The notes under the pieces are model-generated. The model did no database searches, was not told the DNA's origin, and was given only the letters and a program-made list of their open reading frames with translations. Position numbers and translations under genes: made by a program. 64,000 nt of DNA from Gammaproteobacteria bacterium (GTDB taxonomy: Bacteria > Gemmatimonadota > Gemmatimonadetes > Longimicrobiales > Gaopeijiaceae): positions 267,994 to 331,993 of the forward strand of contig JAPPMM010000043.1 in NCBI GenBank assembly GCA_028819075.1, written 5' to 3'. This document shows, piece after piece, positions 24,128 to 33,099 of this stretch. Every line of letters begins with the position of its first letter. Position 1 is the stretch's first letter.

Positions 24128-24712
24128 TCAGCTGCGTCGCCCCCACGGCCGCACGAACGTCTCCGGCTCCACCCCCAGCCCGTCCGCCACCCGGGTGATG
24201 TAGTTGAAGTACCCGATCACCTGGGTGGCATCGTGGATCGCCCGGTCGTCGAAGCCATGGCCGCGCAACACCTCCAGATCGCCCGCTCCCACTTCCGCCT
24301 GCCGCAACGTCAGCTTCTCGGCATAGTCGCACAGCGCCTCGTCCGCCTCGGACAACCCCGCCTCGCGCCAGTCGCGCACGATCGCGTGCACGAAGGCGTC
24401 CCGCTCTTCATCGCTCTCGAACAACTCCTCGATCTCTTCCCGGAGATCATGCGCGTGCGCCTGCTCTCAGTAGAAGCAGCCGTTCACCTTCGAGGTGATC
24501 ACCGCGAGCATCTCGCGGCGCCATCGGTTCAGGGGCGAAGACCCGAACATGAGCGTGCGGTAGAACTGCATGGTGGTCTGCATGACCCTGGGGTTCAGGC
24601 TCATCACCCGCACGATGTTCCAGATCCGGCCCGCCCGGTCCCGCGCTTCGCCGTAGAGCTTGCGCAGGAGGCCGGTAGCCTCGGATTCGGATATCTCTCT
24701 GATGTTGGACAT
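24128..24712 (-). CDS. AhpD-like peroxidase-related selenoprotein (UGA read as Sec82)
   Basis: Read through the in-frame TGA at 24467-24469, this is a 194-residue carboxymuconolactone decarboxylase/AhpD-fold protein. The redox motif is C79-F-Y-U82 followed by H86 (U-E-Q-A-H), with E67 upstream. The spacing E-12-C-3-C-4-H equals that of AhpD (Glu118, Cys130, Cys133, His137), and the TGA sits exactly at the second cysteine. Homology continues directly after it (HAHDLREEIEELFESDEERDAF) to the true TGA at 24128, with no frameshift. A hairpin of the bacterial SECIS type follows (24431-24448). It should reduce peroxides or act as a thiol oxidoreductase in the cytoplasm. ATG 24712 lies 8 bases after the Omp85 stop. 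No sel genes are in this window, so the decoding machinery must be elsewhere. Automatic annotation would split or truncate it. Confidence 0.82.
24431..24448 (-). promoter_or_regulatory. Candidate bacterial SECIS hairpin
   Basis: Downstream of the UGA the mRNA reads GATCTC-CGGGAA-GAGATC: a perfect 6-bp stem (a flanking U-G pair could make 7) with a hexaloop. The loop begins 24 bases after the UGA and its second base is G. This meets the published bacterial SECIS rules (stem of 4-7 bp, loop 16-37 bases from UGA, at least one G in the first two loop bases). The element lies inside the coding frame, as is usual in bacteria. Confidence 0.65.
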
Positions 24713-24720
24713 GGACAGGA

Positions 24721-26649
24721 CTACCTCGAAACCCCTTCGAAGTTGGGATTCACGCCCGAGCGCCGGCTTCGCACCATCTGCGTATCGGCGAATCCGCGCA
24801 CCAGGCCGATGAAGTCGCCGGTGCTCGCGCGGAACATGGGCCCGCGCCCCGAGTCCGCGCCAACCGGCCAGGCCAGATCGATGCGCGTCGCCCGGACGCT
24901 CCCCGCTGGAAATCCCAGGCGCAGCCCGGCGCCGACCGAGGACTTCCAGCCGGTGTCCATGCCGAACGGCACATCGCCCGCCCAGGCCCGGCCGGTATCC
25001 GCGAAGAAGGTGAGCCCCAGGTCCATGGACGAGGGGGCGGGCCAACCCAGATCGACGCGGTTCTCCAGCGAAGCCACCACCCGCCGGCCCGCGGGAAAGT
25101 CCTCTTCCTTGTATCCCCGCACCACCTCCCGGCCTCCGAGGGTGAGCTGGAACGGGGAGATGGTGTTCCAGCCGCCGGCGGCGGAGACCCGCGCGACCAG
25201 CGTCCGGGCGAAGCCCACGCCGGGCTGCCAGTAGGCAAGCAGGTCGGCCTCCGAGAGGATGTCCCTCCAGCGTCCCTCCGCCTCGTCCTCGAACCTCACG
25301 CGGCGGGCTTCCGTCTCGGCATTCACCAGCAGCAGCGCCGATGCCGATCCTACACCCCCGAAGAAAGAGACGCGGCCCATGAAGTCGCTCGCGAGATCGG
25401 CCTGCGACGCGGGCGACGACGCCTCCTCCGTCGACAGCCCCCGTCCCAGCGGCAGTCGCGGCCCCAGCGTCAGGGACAGGTCGAAGCCCTGCGGAACGCT
25501 CTGCTCCCCGCTCACCGCGTCCAGTCCGGTCCGGGTCTCGAAACGCACCTTTCGCCTGGCGAGTAGCAGGTTGAAGCGGGTGAGATCGTGCCCTCGGGTC
25601 TGGCCCGCCAGACGCGAGCCGATGCCCGGTTCGTCGTCGAGCAGGTTGCCGAAGTCCAGGCCCCGGACGAGCGACACGGAGTCGGGATACTCGTCGAAGC
25701 GCAAGGTCTCGTGCGTGACGCCGAAACCGAGCAGCGTCAGATCGCCCGGCTCTCCGAACCGATACGCCTGGGTGGCTTCGATGCGCTCCCCGAACACCGG
25801 CAGGAGGGCATAGCTGTAGTCCAGCGAGGGGTCGAGCACGTACGGAAAGAGCGACTCACGACGATGGAAGCGCAGACGTCCCGCGAATCGCCCCACTTCT
25901 CCAACGAAGGGGTACACCAGCATCGCGTCCGTGAAGCCGCCCGAGCGCGTGCGGCCCACGTTGAGGCGCCCGTCCAGCCGCGTGCCGGCGAGGCGCGTGG
26001 AGTGCAGGGTAAGCCCTAAGTCGCGCCGCTCCTTGCGCTCCTGATAGAAGGCGCCGATCAGGTTGCCCGAGCCCAGGAAGTTCTCCTCCACCACGCTCGC
26101 GCCCTCGAACTGCAACCCGTCGTCGACGGTCACGTCGATCTGGATCTTGGTGGTCCACTCGTCGCGCGTCGTCACCCGCACGTGGCGGGTGCCGTCGGGC
26201 TGGGGCTCGGCGACGATGTCCGCGGTAGCGATGAAGCCGAGTTCGCGCAGGATCCTCTCGGACTCCTCGAAGAGAAACGGGTCCGGGCAGTCCCCTTCGC
26301 CGAACAGCAGCTCGCCGGCGATGAACCCTTCCCGCGTGTCGACGTGCATGAAGTTCGCGAGCCCGCGCGTCCAGCGCAGGATGCGCGGCTGCGACGGAGG
26401 CCCAGGGTCGAAGATGGGCCGGCTTTCGATGATGATGCGCGAGACCGGTCCCGCCTCGCAGGCGACATCTTCACCGGGCAGCTGGGCGCGCGCCGGACTT
26501 GCCGCCCCGAGAACTCCCGTTAGAAGGACACCCGCGGACGCCAGGCAGCGGAGGCTGGCAACAGAGAGATCAGGCAAGGGACCGTGCAGAGAATGCGCTC
26601 GGAGGGAAGTTTGATCCGGGACCAGTCGGAGACGGACCCGAAAGCTCAT
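24721..26649 (-). CDS. Omp85/BamA-TamA-family outer-membrane protein
   Basis: A 642-residue exported protein with an unusually long n-region before the cleavage site near PARAQ (about 55). Residues about 70-160 contain a POTRA-like segment (GELLFGEGDCPDPFLFEESERILRELGFIATADIVAEPQPDGTRHVRVTTRDEW), and the remainder is a 16-strand-type barrel with the late ADTGRAWAG and the REVVRGYKEEDFPAGRRV stretch, which corresponds to the conserved RGY region of D15/BamA surface antigens. It has too few POTRA domains for BamA itself, so a TamA-like or single-partner translocator is likelier. The AhpD-like selenoprotein gene follows after 8 bases. The start could be any of several codons between 26649 and about 26560. 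The gap to pckA (26650-26853) shows no clear feature. Confidence 0.78.
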   Translation of the reverse strand: MSFRVRLRLVPDQTSLRAHSLHGPLPDLSVASLRCLASAGVLLTGVLGAASPARAQLPGEDVACEAGPVSRIIIESRPIFDPGPPSQPRILRWTRGLANFMHVDTREGFIAGELLFGEGDCPDPFLFEESERILRELGFIATADIVAEPQPDGTRHVRVTTRDEWTTKIQIDVTVDDGLQFEGASVVEENFLGSGNLIGAFYQERKERRDLGLTLHSTRLAGTRLDGRLNVGRTRSGGFTDAMLVYPFVGEVGRFAGRLRFHRRESLFPYVLDPSLDYSYALLPVFGERIEATQAYRFGEPGDLTLLGFGVTHETLRFDEYPDSVSLVRGLDFGNLLDDEPGIGSRLAGQTRGHDLTRFNLLLARRKVRFETRTGLDAVSGEQSVPQGFDLSLTLGPRLPLGRGLSTEEASSPASQADLASDFMGRVSFFGGVGSASALLLVNAETEARRVRFEDEAEGRWRDILSEADLLAYWQPGVGFARTLVARVSAAGGWNTISPFQLTLGGREVVRGYKEEDFPAGRRVVASLENRVDLGWPAPSSMDLGLTFFADTGRAWAGDVPFGMDTGWKSSVGAGLRLGFPAGSVRATRIDLAWPVGADSGRGPMFRASTGDFIGLVRGFADTQMVRSRRSGVNPNFEGVSR

Positions 26650-26853
26650 CCGTCCGAACACCAGCCTCAAGTGCTAACGCCCGCGCGAGCGCGATGTTCC
26701 CGGCCGGCGGCACCCCCGTTGACCCTCGCCCGTTCTCGCGAATAAGATTGGAACCGTTGACTCCTCCGCGCGCCGTCGTGATTCGAGAGGCCCGCGGAGG
26801 CTCGTGTTTTGGGCCGCTGACTCTTTCATCCAGCCCGGAGTTCCCCGGATCTC

Positions 26854-28470
26854 ATGACCCTGCCAGCCCTCGACATGTCTCCAGCCCCCTCGCGCACCGC
26901 CGTCGAACTCGACGCCCACGGTCTCACCCCCGCGGGGAACATCCACTGGAACCTCTCGCCCGCGCAGCTCTACGAGGCCGCCCTCGCCAGGGGCGAAGGG
27001 CATCTCGTGAACATGGGTCCCTTCGCCGCGGTCACCGTCCCGCACACGGGCCGCTCCCCCGACGACCGCTTCACCGTCGAGGAGCCCTCCACGGCCGACC
27101 AGATCGACTGGGGATCGATCAACCGCCCCATGAGCGAAGCGCACTACCGGGCGCTCAGGGCCGACATCATCGAATACCTGGACCCGCGCGAACTCTTCGT
27201 GCGCGATGCCCACTGCGGAGCCGATCCGGCGCATCGCATCTCGGTTCGCGTGGTCAGCCCGAGCGCCTGGCACACGCTCTTCGTGTACAACATGTTCCTG
27301 CGGCCGTCCGCCGCCGAACTGGCCGCCATCCGTCCCGACTTCGTCGTGCTGCACGCGCCCCTGCTCCAGGCCGATCCGGCGCGCCACGGCACCCGCAGCG
27401 GCACCGCGGTGGTCGTGAATCTGGCCGAGCGGACCGTGCTCGTGGCCGGCACGCGCTACGCGGGCGAGATCAAGAAGTCCATTTTCTCGTCGATGAACTT
27501 CTTCCTGCCCGGGAAGGGCGCGCTTCCCATGCACTGCTCGGCCAACATCGGCGAGGACGGCGACACCGCGCTCTTCTTCGGGCTCTCCGGAACCGGCAAG
27601 ACCACGCTTTCCGCGGACCATGCGCGCCGCCTGATCGGCGACGACGAGCACGGCTGGAGCGACGACGGCATCTTCAACTTCGAGGGCGGATGCTACGCGA
27701 AGGTGATCCGGCTCTCCCCGGAGAACGAGCCCGAGATCTACCGCACCACGCGCATGTTCGGGACCATCCTCGAGAACGTGATCTTCGACCAGGACACGCG
27801 CGAGCTGGACCTCGACGACGACACCCTCACCGAGAACACGCGCGCCTCCTATCCCATCCACTACATCCCCGGGGCGGTGCCGGATGGCCGGGGCGGCCAC
27901 CCGAACAACATCTTCTTCCTCACGGCCGACGCTTTCGGCGTGCTTCCGCCGATCGCGCGCCTGACTCCCGAGCAGGCGATGTACCACTTCCTGTCGGGGT
28001 ACACGGCGAAGGTGGCGGGGACGGAGCGGGGCGTGACCGACCCGCGCGCGACCTTCAGCGCCTGCTTCGGCGCGCCCTTCCTGCCGATGCACCCGAGCGT
28101 CTACGCCCGCATCCTGGGCGAGAAGCTGCGCCGCCACGGCTCGCGGGTGTGGCTAGTGAACACCGGCTGGACGGGCGGCGGGTTCGGCACCGGCAGGCGC
28201 ATGGATCTTCCGCACACGCGCGCGATGATCCGCGCGGCGCTCGACGGGTCGCTGGACGGGGTGCCGACGCGCACCGATCCGGTCTTCGGACTCGCGGTGC
28301 CGCGAGAGGTCGAGGGCGTGCCCGCGCGGGTTCTGACCCCGCGCTCCACCTGGGCCGACCCGGAGGCCTACGACCGCGCCGCCGGCCGTCTGGCGTCCAT
28401 GTTCCGGGAGAACTTCTCGCGCTTCGCCGACGCCGCTCCGGAAGAGGTGCGGGTGGCGGGACCGAAGTAA
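26854..28470 (+). CDS. pckA: Phosphoenolpyruvate carboxykinase (ATP)
   Basis: A 538-residue ATP-type PEP carboxykinase, normal in length. It decarboxylates and phosphorylates oxaloacetate to PEP, the first committed step of gluconeogenesis. Visible motifs: TGRSPDDRF near the N-terminus; the oxaloacetate/metal region YAGEIKKSIFSSMNFFLP with LPMHCSANIG; P-loop FFGLSGTGKTTLSAD; then the D-D pair in LIGDDEHGWSDDGIFNFEGGCYAK; and NTGWTGGGFGTGRRM near the C-terminus. ATG 26854 is used; the in-frame ATG at 26875 is possible. It appears monocistronic or at the head of a short plus-strand run. Together with the acyl-CoA dehydrogenase and peptidase genes it fits growth on amino acids and lipids. Confidence 0.95.
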   Translation: MTLPALDMSPAPSRTAVELDAHGLTPAGNIHWNLSPAQLYEAALARGEGHLVNMGPFAAVTVPHTGRSPDDRFTVEEPSTADQIDWGSINRPMSEAHYRALRADIIEYLDPRELFVRDAHCGADPAHRISVRVVSPSAWHTLFVYNMFLRPSAAELAAIRPDFVVLHAPLLQADPARHGTRSGTAVVVNLAERTVLVAGTRYAGEIKKSIFSSMNFFLPGKGALPMHCSANIGEDGDTALFFGLSGTGKTTLSADHARRLIGDDEHGWSDDGIFNFEGGCYAKVIRLSPENEPEIYRTTRMFGTILENVIFDQDTRELDLDDDTLTENTRASYPIHYIPGAVPDGRGGHPNNIFFLTADAFGVLPPIARLTPEQAMYHFLSGYTAKVAGTERGVTDPRATFSACFGAPFLPMHPSVYARILGEKLRRHGSRVWLVNTGWTGGGFGTGRRMDLPHTRAMIRAALDGSLDGVPTRTDPVFGLAVPREVEGVPARVLTPRSTWADPEAYDRAAGRLASMFRENFSRFADAAPEEVRVAGPK

Positions 28471-28546
28471 CGTCGAGCACCGCGGGCCGAGTTCGCGCCC
28501 GAATCCGAGAAACCGGCCCGGCCCTCCGTCGGGACAGGGAGCCGAA

Positions 28547-29011
28547 ATGGCGAAGAAACACTGGCTGATGAAGACCGAACCGGGCGTCTACTCCATCGAC
28601 GACCTGGAGCGGGACGGCTACACCTGGTGGGAAGGCGTCCGCAACTACGGGGCCCGCAACAACATGCAGGCGATGAGCGTGGGCGACGAGGTGCTCTTCT
28701 ACCACAGCATGGCCAAGCCGCCGGGCGTCGCGGGGCTGGCGCGCGTGTGCAAGGAAGCCTATCCGGATCACTTCGCCTTCGACCCCAATGAGCATTACTA
28801 CGACCCCAAGTCTGACCCGGCCAAACCCCGCTGGTACATGGTCGACGTGGAGTTCGTGGAGAAGTTCCCCGAGGTCGTGTCGCTGAAGGACATCCGCCAG
28901 GTGTCGGCCCTGAGCGAGATGGTGCTGGTGAAGAACTCGCGCCTTTCGGTCCAGCCGGTGCGCGAGGAGGAGTTCGAGATCATCCGGGCGATGGGCCGCG
29001 GCGGAGGCTGA
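28547..29011 (+). CDS. EVE-domain protein
   Basis: A 154-residue single-domain EVE (PUA-like) protein: KHWLMKTEPGVYSIDDLERDGYTWWEGVRNYGARNNM is the diagnostic N-terminus, followed by VGDEVLFYHSMAKPPGVAGLARV and RWYMVDVEFVEKF. EVE domains bind modified bases in DNA or RNA through an aromatic pocket; stand-alone members are conserved but their cellular role is not settled. GGGAG precedes ATG 28547. It lies 76 bases after pckA with no apparent functional tie. Confidence 0.93.
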   Translation: MAKKHWLMKTEPGVYSIDDLERDGYTWWEGVRNYGARNNMQAMSVGDEVLFYHSMAKPPGVAGLARVCKEAYPDHFAFDPNEHYYDPKSDPAKPRWYMVDVEFVEKFPEVVSLKDIRQVSALSEMVLVKNSRLSVQPVREEEFEIIRAMGRGGG

Positions 29012-29082
29012 CCGCCATCCGCCGGCCCCGGCGTCCCATTGCGCCATTGCTCCGCCCGCGCGCGCGACGGTAAACTCCCCGC

Positions 29083-30369
29083 ATGTCTCCCCGGAACGCG
29101 CCCACCCTGATTCGCGACCCGATCTGGGGTTCCATCCGGCTGGACGCGACCGCCACCCGCATCACGGACGCCCCCGCCTTCCAGCGGCTGCGCTATATTC
29201 GCCAGCTCGGTCTCGCCCACTTGGTCTACCCGGGCGCCACGCACACCCGCTTCGCCCACGCGCTCGGCGTGTACCACCTGGTGAGCACCGCCCTGCGGAG
29301 CCTGAGGAAGCGGGAATCCCTCCCCGACCGCGTGTGGAGAGGCGCCGGGCTGGTGCCGTACGCGGGACTCCTGCACGACATCGGTCACTACCCCTTCTCG
29401 CACGCGCTCGACGACCTGCGCGGTGACGATCATCCGGGCGACCACGAGGCGGTAGCGGGGCAGTTTCTGGAGTCGCCCGATGTGCGGGAGGCGCTGGCCG
29501 GCCTGGGACCCGGGGCCGGCGCCGAGATCGGCGCACTCATCCGCGGAGAGAGCACCGCTCCGCTGAGAGGCCTGGTGCACGGCAGCCTCGACATGGACAA
29601 GCTGGACTACCTCAAGCGCGACGCACGCTCCTGCGGGGTTCCCTACGGCGAGGTCGACGTCGAGCGCCTCCTGCAGGGACTGGTCATTCTCCAGGATCCG
29701 GAGAGCGGCGCGTACGAGGTGGGGGTGGGCGAGAAGGCGGTCAGCGCGCTGGAATCCCTGCTGTTCGCCAAGTACCAGATGTTCCGCAACGTGTACTGGC
29801 ACCACGCGGTGCGCGCGGGCACGGTGCTCTGCGCGCGCATCGTCAACGACGCGGTGGCCGCGGGGCTGGTCGAGGGGCGCGAGCTGGCCGGCCCGACGGA
29901 CGACGAACTCCTGCACCTGATCGGCCGCCGCGCAGAGACCCGCGGCGGACCCGTCGCCGACCGCATCCGCCGCCGCTGGCTCCCGGCCCTGAGGGGGCGG
30001 CGTCTCCCCAAGCGCGCCGCCGAGCTCACCGCGGCCGACCTGGGCGACCGGAGCCTGCCGCCCTGGATCGAGGCCCCGGGCCCCGAACGCCGCCGACTCG
30101 AGGACCAGCTCGCGGAGGGGCTCTCCCTGGAGCCCGGCGAGGTCGTGATCGACTTCCCCTGCAAGCCCGCCATGTTCCAGCTCGACCTCTTGGTGCGCCG
30201 GCGCAGCGGGCGCGCCGAGCGGCTCGGCAAGGCCGGCATCCCCGGCGTCATCGACCTTCCCAGGGTGGCCCGCGAGCTCTACCGCACCTCCCGGGTGCTG
30301 CGCGTCTTCACCTTCGAGAAGAGGTCTCTCGCGCCCGACGAGGTCATCGGTCTGATAACCGAAGCGTGA
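29083..30369 (+). CDS. HD-domain phosphohydrolase (dGTPase/SAMHD1-like)
   Basis: A 428-residue HD-superfamily protein. It begins with IRDPIWGSIRLD and PAFQRLRYIRQLGLAHLVYPGATHTRFAHALGVYHL, the dGTPase-like entry with the first metal His. The HD pair follows in LLHDIGHYPFSHALD, and later GSLDMDKLDYLKRDARSCGV carries the last metal Asp. This arrangement is that of the YwfO/SAMHD1 branch, which hydrolyses dNTPs or similar nucleotides. The C-terminal 130 residues are the usual accessory region. No Shine-Dalgarno sequence is evident before ATG 29083. The gap behind it (30370-30606) contains a T/A-rich patch (TTATTATCAT, 30491-30500) that could be the -10 region of the sigma factor gene, without a matching -35. 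Confidence 0.88.
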   Translation: MSPRNAPTLIRDPIWGSIRLDATATRITDAPAFQRLRYIRQLGLAHLVYPGATHTRFAHALGVYHLVSTALRSLRKRESLPDRVWRGAGLVPYAGLLHDIGHYPFSHALDDLRGDDHPGDHEAVAGQFLESPDVREALAGLGPGAGAEIGALIRGESTAPLRGLVHGSLDMDKLDYLKRDARSCGVPYGEVDVERLLQGLVILQDPESGAYEVGVGEKAVSALESLLFAKYQMFRNVYWHHAVRAGTVLCARIVNDAVAAGLVEGRELAGPTDDELLHLIGRRAETRGGPVADRIRRRWLPALRGRRLPKRAAELTAADLGDRSLPPWIEAPGPERRRLEDQLAEGLSLEPGEVVIDFPCKPAMFQLDLLVRRRSGRAERLGKAGIPGVIDLPRVARELYRTSRVLRVFTFEKRSLAPDEVIGLITEA

Positions 30370-30606
30370 GCAGACCAACCGGTGGGGCTCATGTAACCGC
30401 CCCGGCCTTCCAGGCGTAAGGAACCCGGTTGACGGTGGGGTTTAGGATGCGTGGCACGTCAATTCGGAGTTCTGGACAATTCCGGGAATCTTATTATCAT
30501 TCAGGGCTGCGGATCCTACGCCTCGCGCGCGGGTATGCGGGGCCGATACAAAACGCGATTCCAGCGCGCCAACGGCCGCCGGAGCCGATAAGGAGATCTT
30601 TTCAGA

Positions 30607-31554
30607 ATGCCCGCCACGCTGCGAAAGAAGGTGGTTCGTCGAAAGAAAGTGGTTCGTCGAAAGAAGGCGGTTCGTCGGCCCAAGAAGCGCTCGACCAGCC
30701 TGCTCGTCGGTTTCGACACCGGAGTAGAGGAGCAGAGTGCGCTCGACCAGTACCTGCGCGACGTCAGCCGGCACGAGCTGATCACCCCGGACCAGGAGAA
30801 GGAACTGGGAGCCCGGGCTCAGCTCGGCGACGAGGAGGCGGTGCAGGAACTGGCGCGCGCCAACCTGCGGTTCGTCATCAGCGTGGCCAAGAAGTACCAG
30901 AATCGGGGGGTATCGCTTACGGACCTGATCCAGGAGGGCAACGTCGGCCTGGTGACGGCGGCCCGGAAGTTCGATCCCGAGCAGGGCGTCAAGTTCATCA
31001 GCTACGCGGTGTGGTGGATTCGTCAGGCCATCCTGGCCTCCCTGGCCAACCAGGGCCGCTCGGTGCGCGTTCCCCTGAATCGCGCCTCCGACCTCGCGCG
31101 CATCTTCCGCGAGAAGGAGCGTCTGCGGCAGGAGCGCGGCCGCGAGCCCTCCCCCGAGGAGCTTTCCAAGGCCACCCGGCTCACGCCCGAACTCATCGAG
31201 TCGCTCCAGACTCTGAACGCGGCCGAAATCCGTCTCGATGCGCCCATCGGCGACAGCGAGGATTCGCAGCTCGTGGAGCGGTTTCTGACGGAAGAGGCCA
31301 CCGAGCCCGAACTGGGGGTGGAAGCCCGGTTGCTGGCCGAGTCGGTCAACGTGGCGCTCACCACGCTCGAGGCCCGCGACGCCAAGGTGCTGCGCCTCTA
31401 TTTCGGGCTGCAGGGCGAGCGGGAGCACACGCTGGAGGAGATCGGCAACATGCTGGGGGTCACGCGCGAGCGCATCCGCCAGTTGCGCGATCGGGCGCTG
31501 CGCCGCCTGCGGGACGGCGAGAAGGGATCCGCGCTGGAATCCTTCGCCGCGTGA
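30607..31554 (+). CDS. RpoD/SigA-family (group 2 type) sigma factor with basic N-terminal tail
   Basis: A 315-residue sigma-70 factor without region 1.1. The first 30 residues are a Lys/Arg-rich tail made of three KKVVRR-type repeats encoded by an 18-bp tandem repeat. Region 1.2 follows (SALDQYLRDVSRHELIT), then region 2 with ANLRFVISVAKKYQNRGVSLTDLIQEGN, FDPEQGVKFISYAVWWIRQAI, region 3 (RVPLNRASDLARIF) and region 4.2 (HTLEEIGNMLGVTRERIRQLRDRALRRLR). It is shorter than a primary RpoD and resembles RpoS/SigB-like group 2 factors. AGGAG lies 12 bases before ATG 30607. It is likely an alternative housekeeping or stress factor; which genes it serves cannot be read from the window. Confidence 0.9.
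   Translation: MPATLRKKVVRRKKVVRRKKAVRRPKKRSTSLLVGFDTGVEEQSALDQYLRDVSRHELITPDQEKELGARAQLGDEEAVQELARANLRFVISVAKKYQNRGVSLTDLIQEGNVGLVTAARKFDPEQGVKFISYAVWWIRQAILASLANQGRSVRVPLNRASDLARIFREKERLRQERGREPSPEELSKATRLTPELIESLQTLNAAEIRLDAPIGDSEDSQLVERFLTEEATEPELGVEARLLAESVNVALTTLEARDAKVLRLYFGLQGEREHTLEEIGNMLGVTRERIRQLRDRALRRLRDGEKGSALESFAA
30622..30675 (+). repeat. Three tandem 18-bp repeats in the sigma factor gene
   Basis: The unit CGAAAGAAGGTGGTTCGT occurs three times end to end (30622-30639, 30640-30657, 30658-30675) with one or two substitutions. It keeps the frame and encodes the basic KKVVRR repeats of the N-terminal tail. Copy number can change by slippage without breaking the gene. Confidence 0.9.
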
Positions 31555-31651
31555 CGTCCGGGGTGAGGCGCTGCCTCGCACCCATCCCCCCCCACCGCCG
31601 GGGGTCCCGGTCCTCCGCCCCACCCGTCCGGGTTCAGCGCATGGCGCGCCG

Positions 31652-32551
31652 GTGACCCCCATCGGACAGGTTCACGAGGCGGTGGGCGGCGTCTATCGCG
31701 TCGAGCTCGACGACGGCACCTCGGTCGACTCCCATCTCCGCGGACGCCTCAAGGCCAAGCCCTGGAAGGGGGGCCGCGTGGTCATCGGCGATCGCGTCAG
31801 GGTGGCCCTGGACGGCGGCGACGCCACCGTCGAGGAGGTGCTCCCGCGCACGACCGCCTTCCTGCGCCGGGGGTCGTACGGGCGGACCGCGAAGGTGATG
31901 GCCGCCAACCTCGAGCGGGTCGTCGTGGTGATGTCCGCCCGCGACCCGGATATCAGCCTGGGCTACCTGGACCGCATCCTCGCCGTATGCGAGGCCAACG
32001 CGCTTTCCTGCACGCTGGTGATCAACAAGCAGGATCTGCCGGGAGCTCGCGCCGCCTCGGAGCCGGTGCGCGACCTCTATCGCCGGATCGGCTACGAAGT
32101 CGTCCTCACCAGCGCCGAATCGGACCTCGGTCTCGATCGGCTGCGCTCGGTTGCCGTGCGCGGCATCTGCGCTCTGGTGGGTCCCTCGGGGACGGGCAAG
32201 TCCAGCCTCCTGAACCGGCTCGACCCCACGCTGGGCCTGCGCATCGGCGAACTCAGCCGCAAGACCGGTACCGGCCGGCACACCACGGTGACCAGCCGCC
32301 TGCTGCGGCTCTCGGACGGCACCCTGGTCGCGGACACCCCGGGGTTCGGGGACGTCGGCCTGTGGGGTGTTCCGGCGACACGACTTGACCGATGTTTCCC
32401 GGAGATCGGGGCGCTCGGGGACGGCTGCCGATTCCGCGGATGCAGCCATGTGCACGAGCCCGACTGCGCCGTTCACGAGAGCGTCCGTTCGGGCGAGATC
32501 GCACAGAGCCGCTACGCGCACTACCAGGCACTCCTTGAGGAGGCCGATTGA
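31652..32551 (+). CDS. rsgA: Ribosome small-subunit GTPase RsgA
   Basis: A 299-residue circularly permuted GTPase involved in 30S maturation. Domain order: OB-fold (about 1-65, GDRVRVAL), G4 VINKQD, G1 GPSGTGKSSLLNRL, G3 DTPGF, and the C-terminal zinc finger C-x4-C-x-H-x5-C (CRFRGCSHVHEPDC). The order G4-G5-G1-G3 is the signature of the family. The start is GTG 31652; no better codon lies in frame upstream. The stop overlaps the next open frame, but the next gene probably starts at 32635. The gap before it (31555-31651) has no terminator that I can see, so transcription may continue from the sigma factor gene. Confidence 0.95.
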   Translation: MTPIGQVHEAVGGVYRVELDDGTSVDSHLRGRLKAKPWKGGRVVIGDRVRVALDGGDATVEEVLPRTTAFLRRGSYGRTAKVMAANLERVVVVMSARDPDISLGYLDRILAVCEANALSCTLVINKQDLPGARAASEPVRDLYRRIGYEVVLTSAESDLGLDRLRSVAVRGICALVGPSGTGKSSLLNRLDPTLGLRIGELSRKTGTGRHTTVTSRLLRLSDGTLVADTPGFGDVGLWGVPATRLDRCFPEIGALGDGCRFRGCSHVHEPDCAVHESVRSGEIAQSRYAHYQALLEEAD

Positions 32552-32634
32552 ATGCGCCGGAGCGGGGAGCGTTGGCATGGGCAGCCGGACGAGTGGCGCC
32601 GCGGACGGCGGCGACCGCCTGCGGGGTGGACGCG

Positions 32635-33099
32635 ATGGTAGACGAGAACCGGTTTCGGGACGTGATGAGCCGCCTGGTGACCGGCGTGGCGCTGGTCACC
32701 TGCCGGCTCGACGGTTCCGTGCACGGGCTGACGGTCAACGCAGTCAGTTCGGTTTCACTGAACCCGCCCCTGGTCCTCGTGTGTCTCGACCGGCGCGGCA
32801 ACTCGCACGACCCCGTCATCGCCTCGGGAGCGTTCGCGGTCAGCGTGCTGGCGAGCCACCAAGAGGAGATGGCGCATCGCTTCGCGCGCGGAACGCACCG
32901 CGAGCGGTTCGCCGGAGTCGAGTTTCGCGACAGCTCGTCGGGGAGCCCGGTGCTGCCGGACGCGCTCGCTTGGCTGGACTGCCGGGTCCGGGCCGTGCAT
33001 CCCGCGGGCGACCACTCCATCGTGGTGGGTGAAGTGCTGGGGTGCGGGGCCGGAGAAGGCGATCCGCTGGTGTTCTTCCGAAGCGAGTACGGGCGATGA
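32635..33099 (+). CDS. Flavin reductase-domain protein
   Basis: A 154-residue FMN-binding split-barrel protein of the flavin reductase family, which uses NAD(P)H to supply reduced flavin to a partner oxygenase. Core motifs: FRDVMSRLVTGVALVT, LTVNAVSSVSLNPPLVLVCLD, and VLASHQEEMAHRFA with the later HSIVVGEVLGCG and the PLVFFRSEYGR end. The frame is open from TTG 32548, but ATG 32635 (GGGGTGGA upstream) gives the usual length of the family, so it is preferred. The stop overlaps the next start (ATGA). No oxygenase partner is present nearby. Confidence 0.88.
   Translation: MVDENRFRDVMSRLVTGVALVTCRLDGSVHGLTVNAVSSVSLNPPLVLVCLDRRGNSHDPVIASGAFAVSVLASHQEEMAHRFARGTHRERFAGVEFRDSSSGSPVLPDALAWLDCRVRAVHPAGDHSIVVGEVLGCGAGEGDPLVFFRSEYGR

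Noticed and set aside
32548..32634. TTG start of the flavin reductase overlapping the rsgA stop
   Set aside because: The extra 29 residues are Ala/Arg-rich and outside the family; ATG 32635 has a ribosome site and gives normal length.
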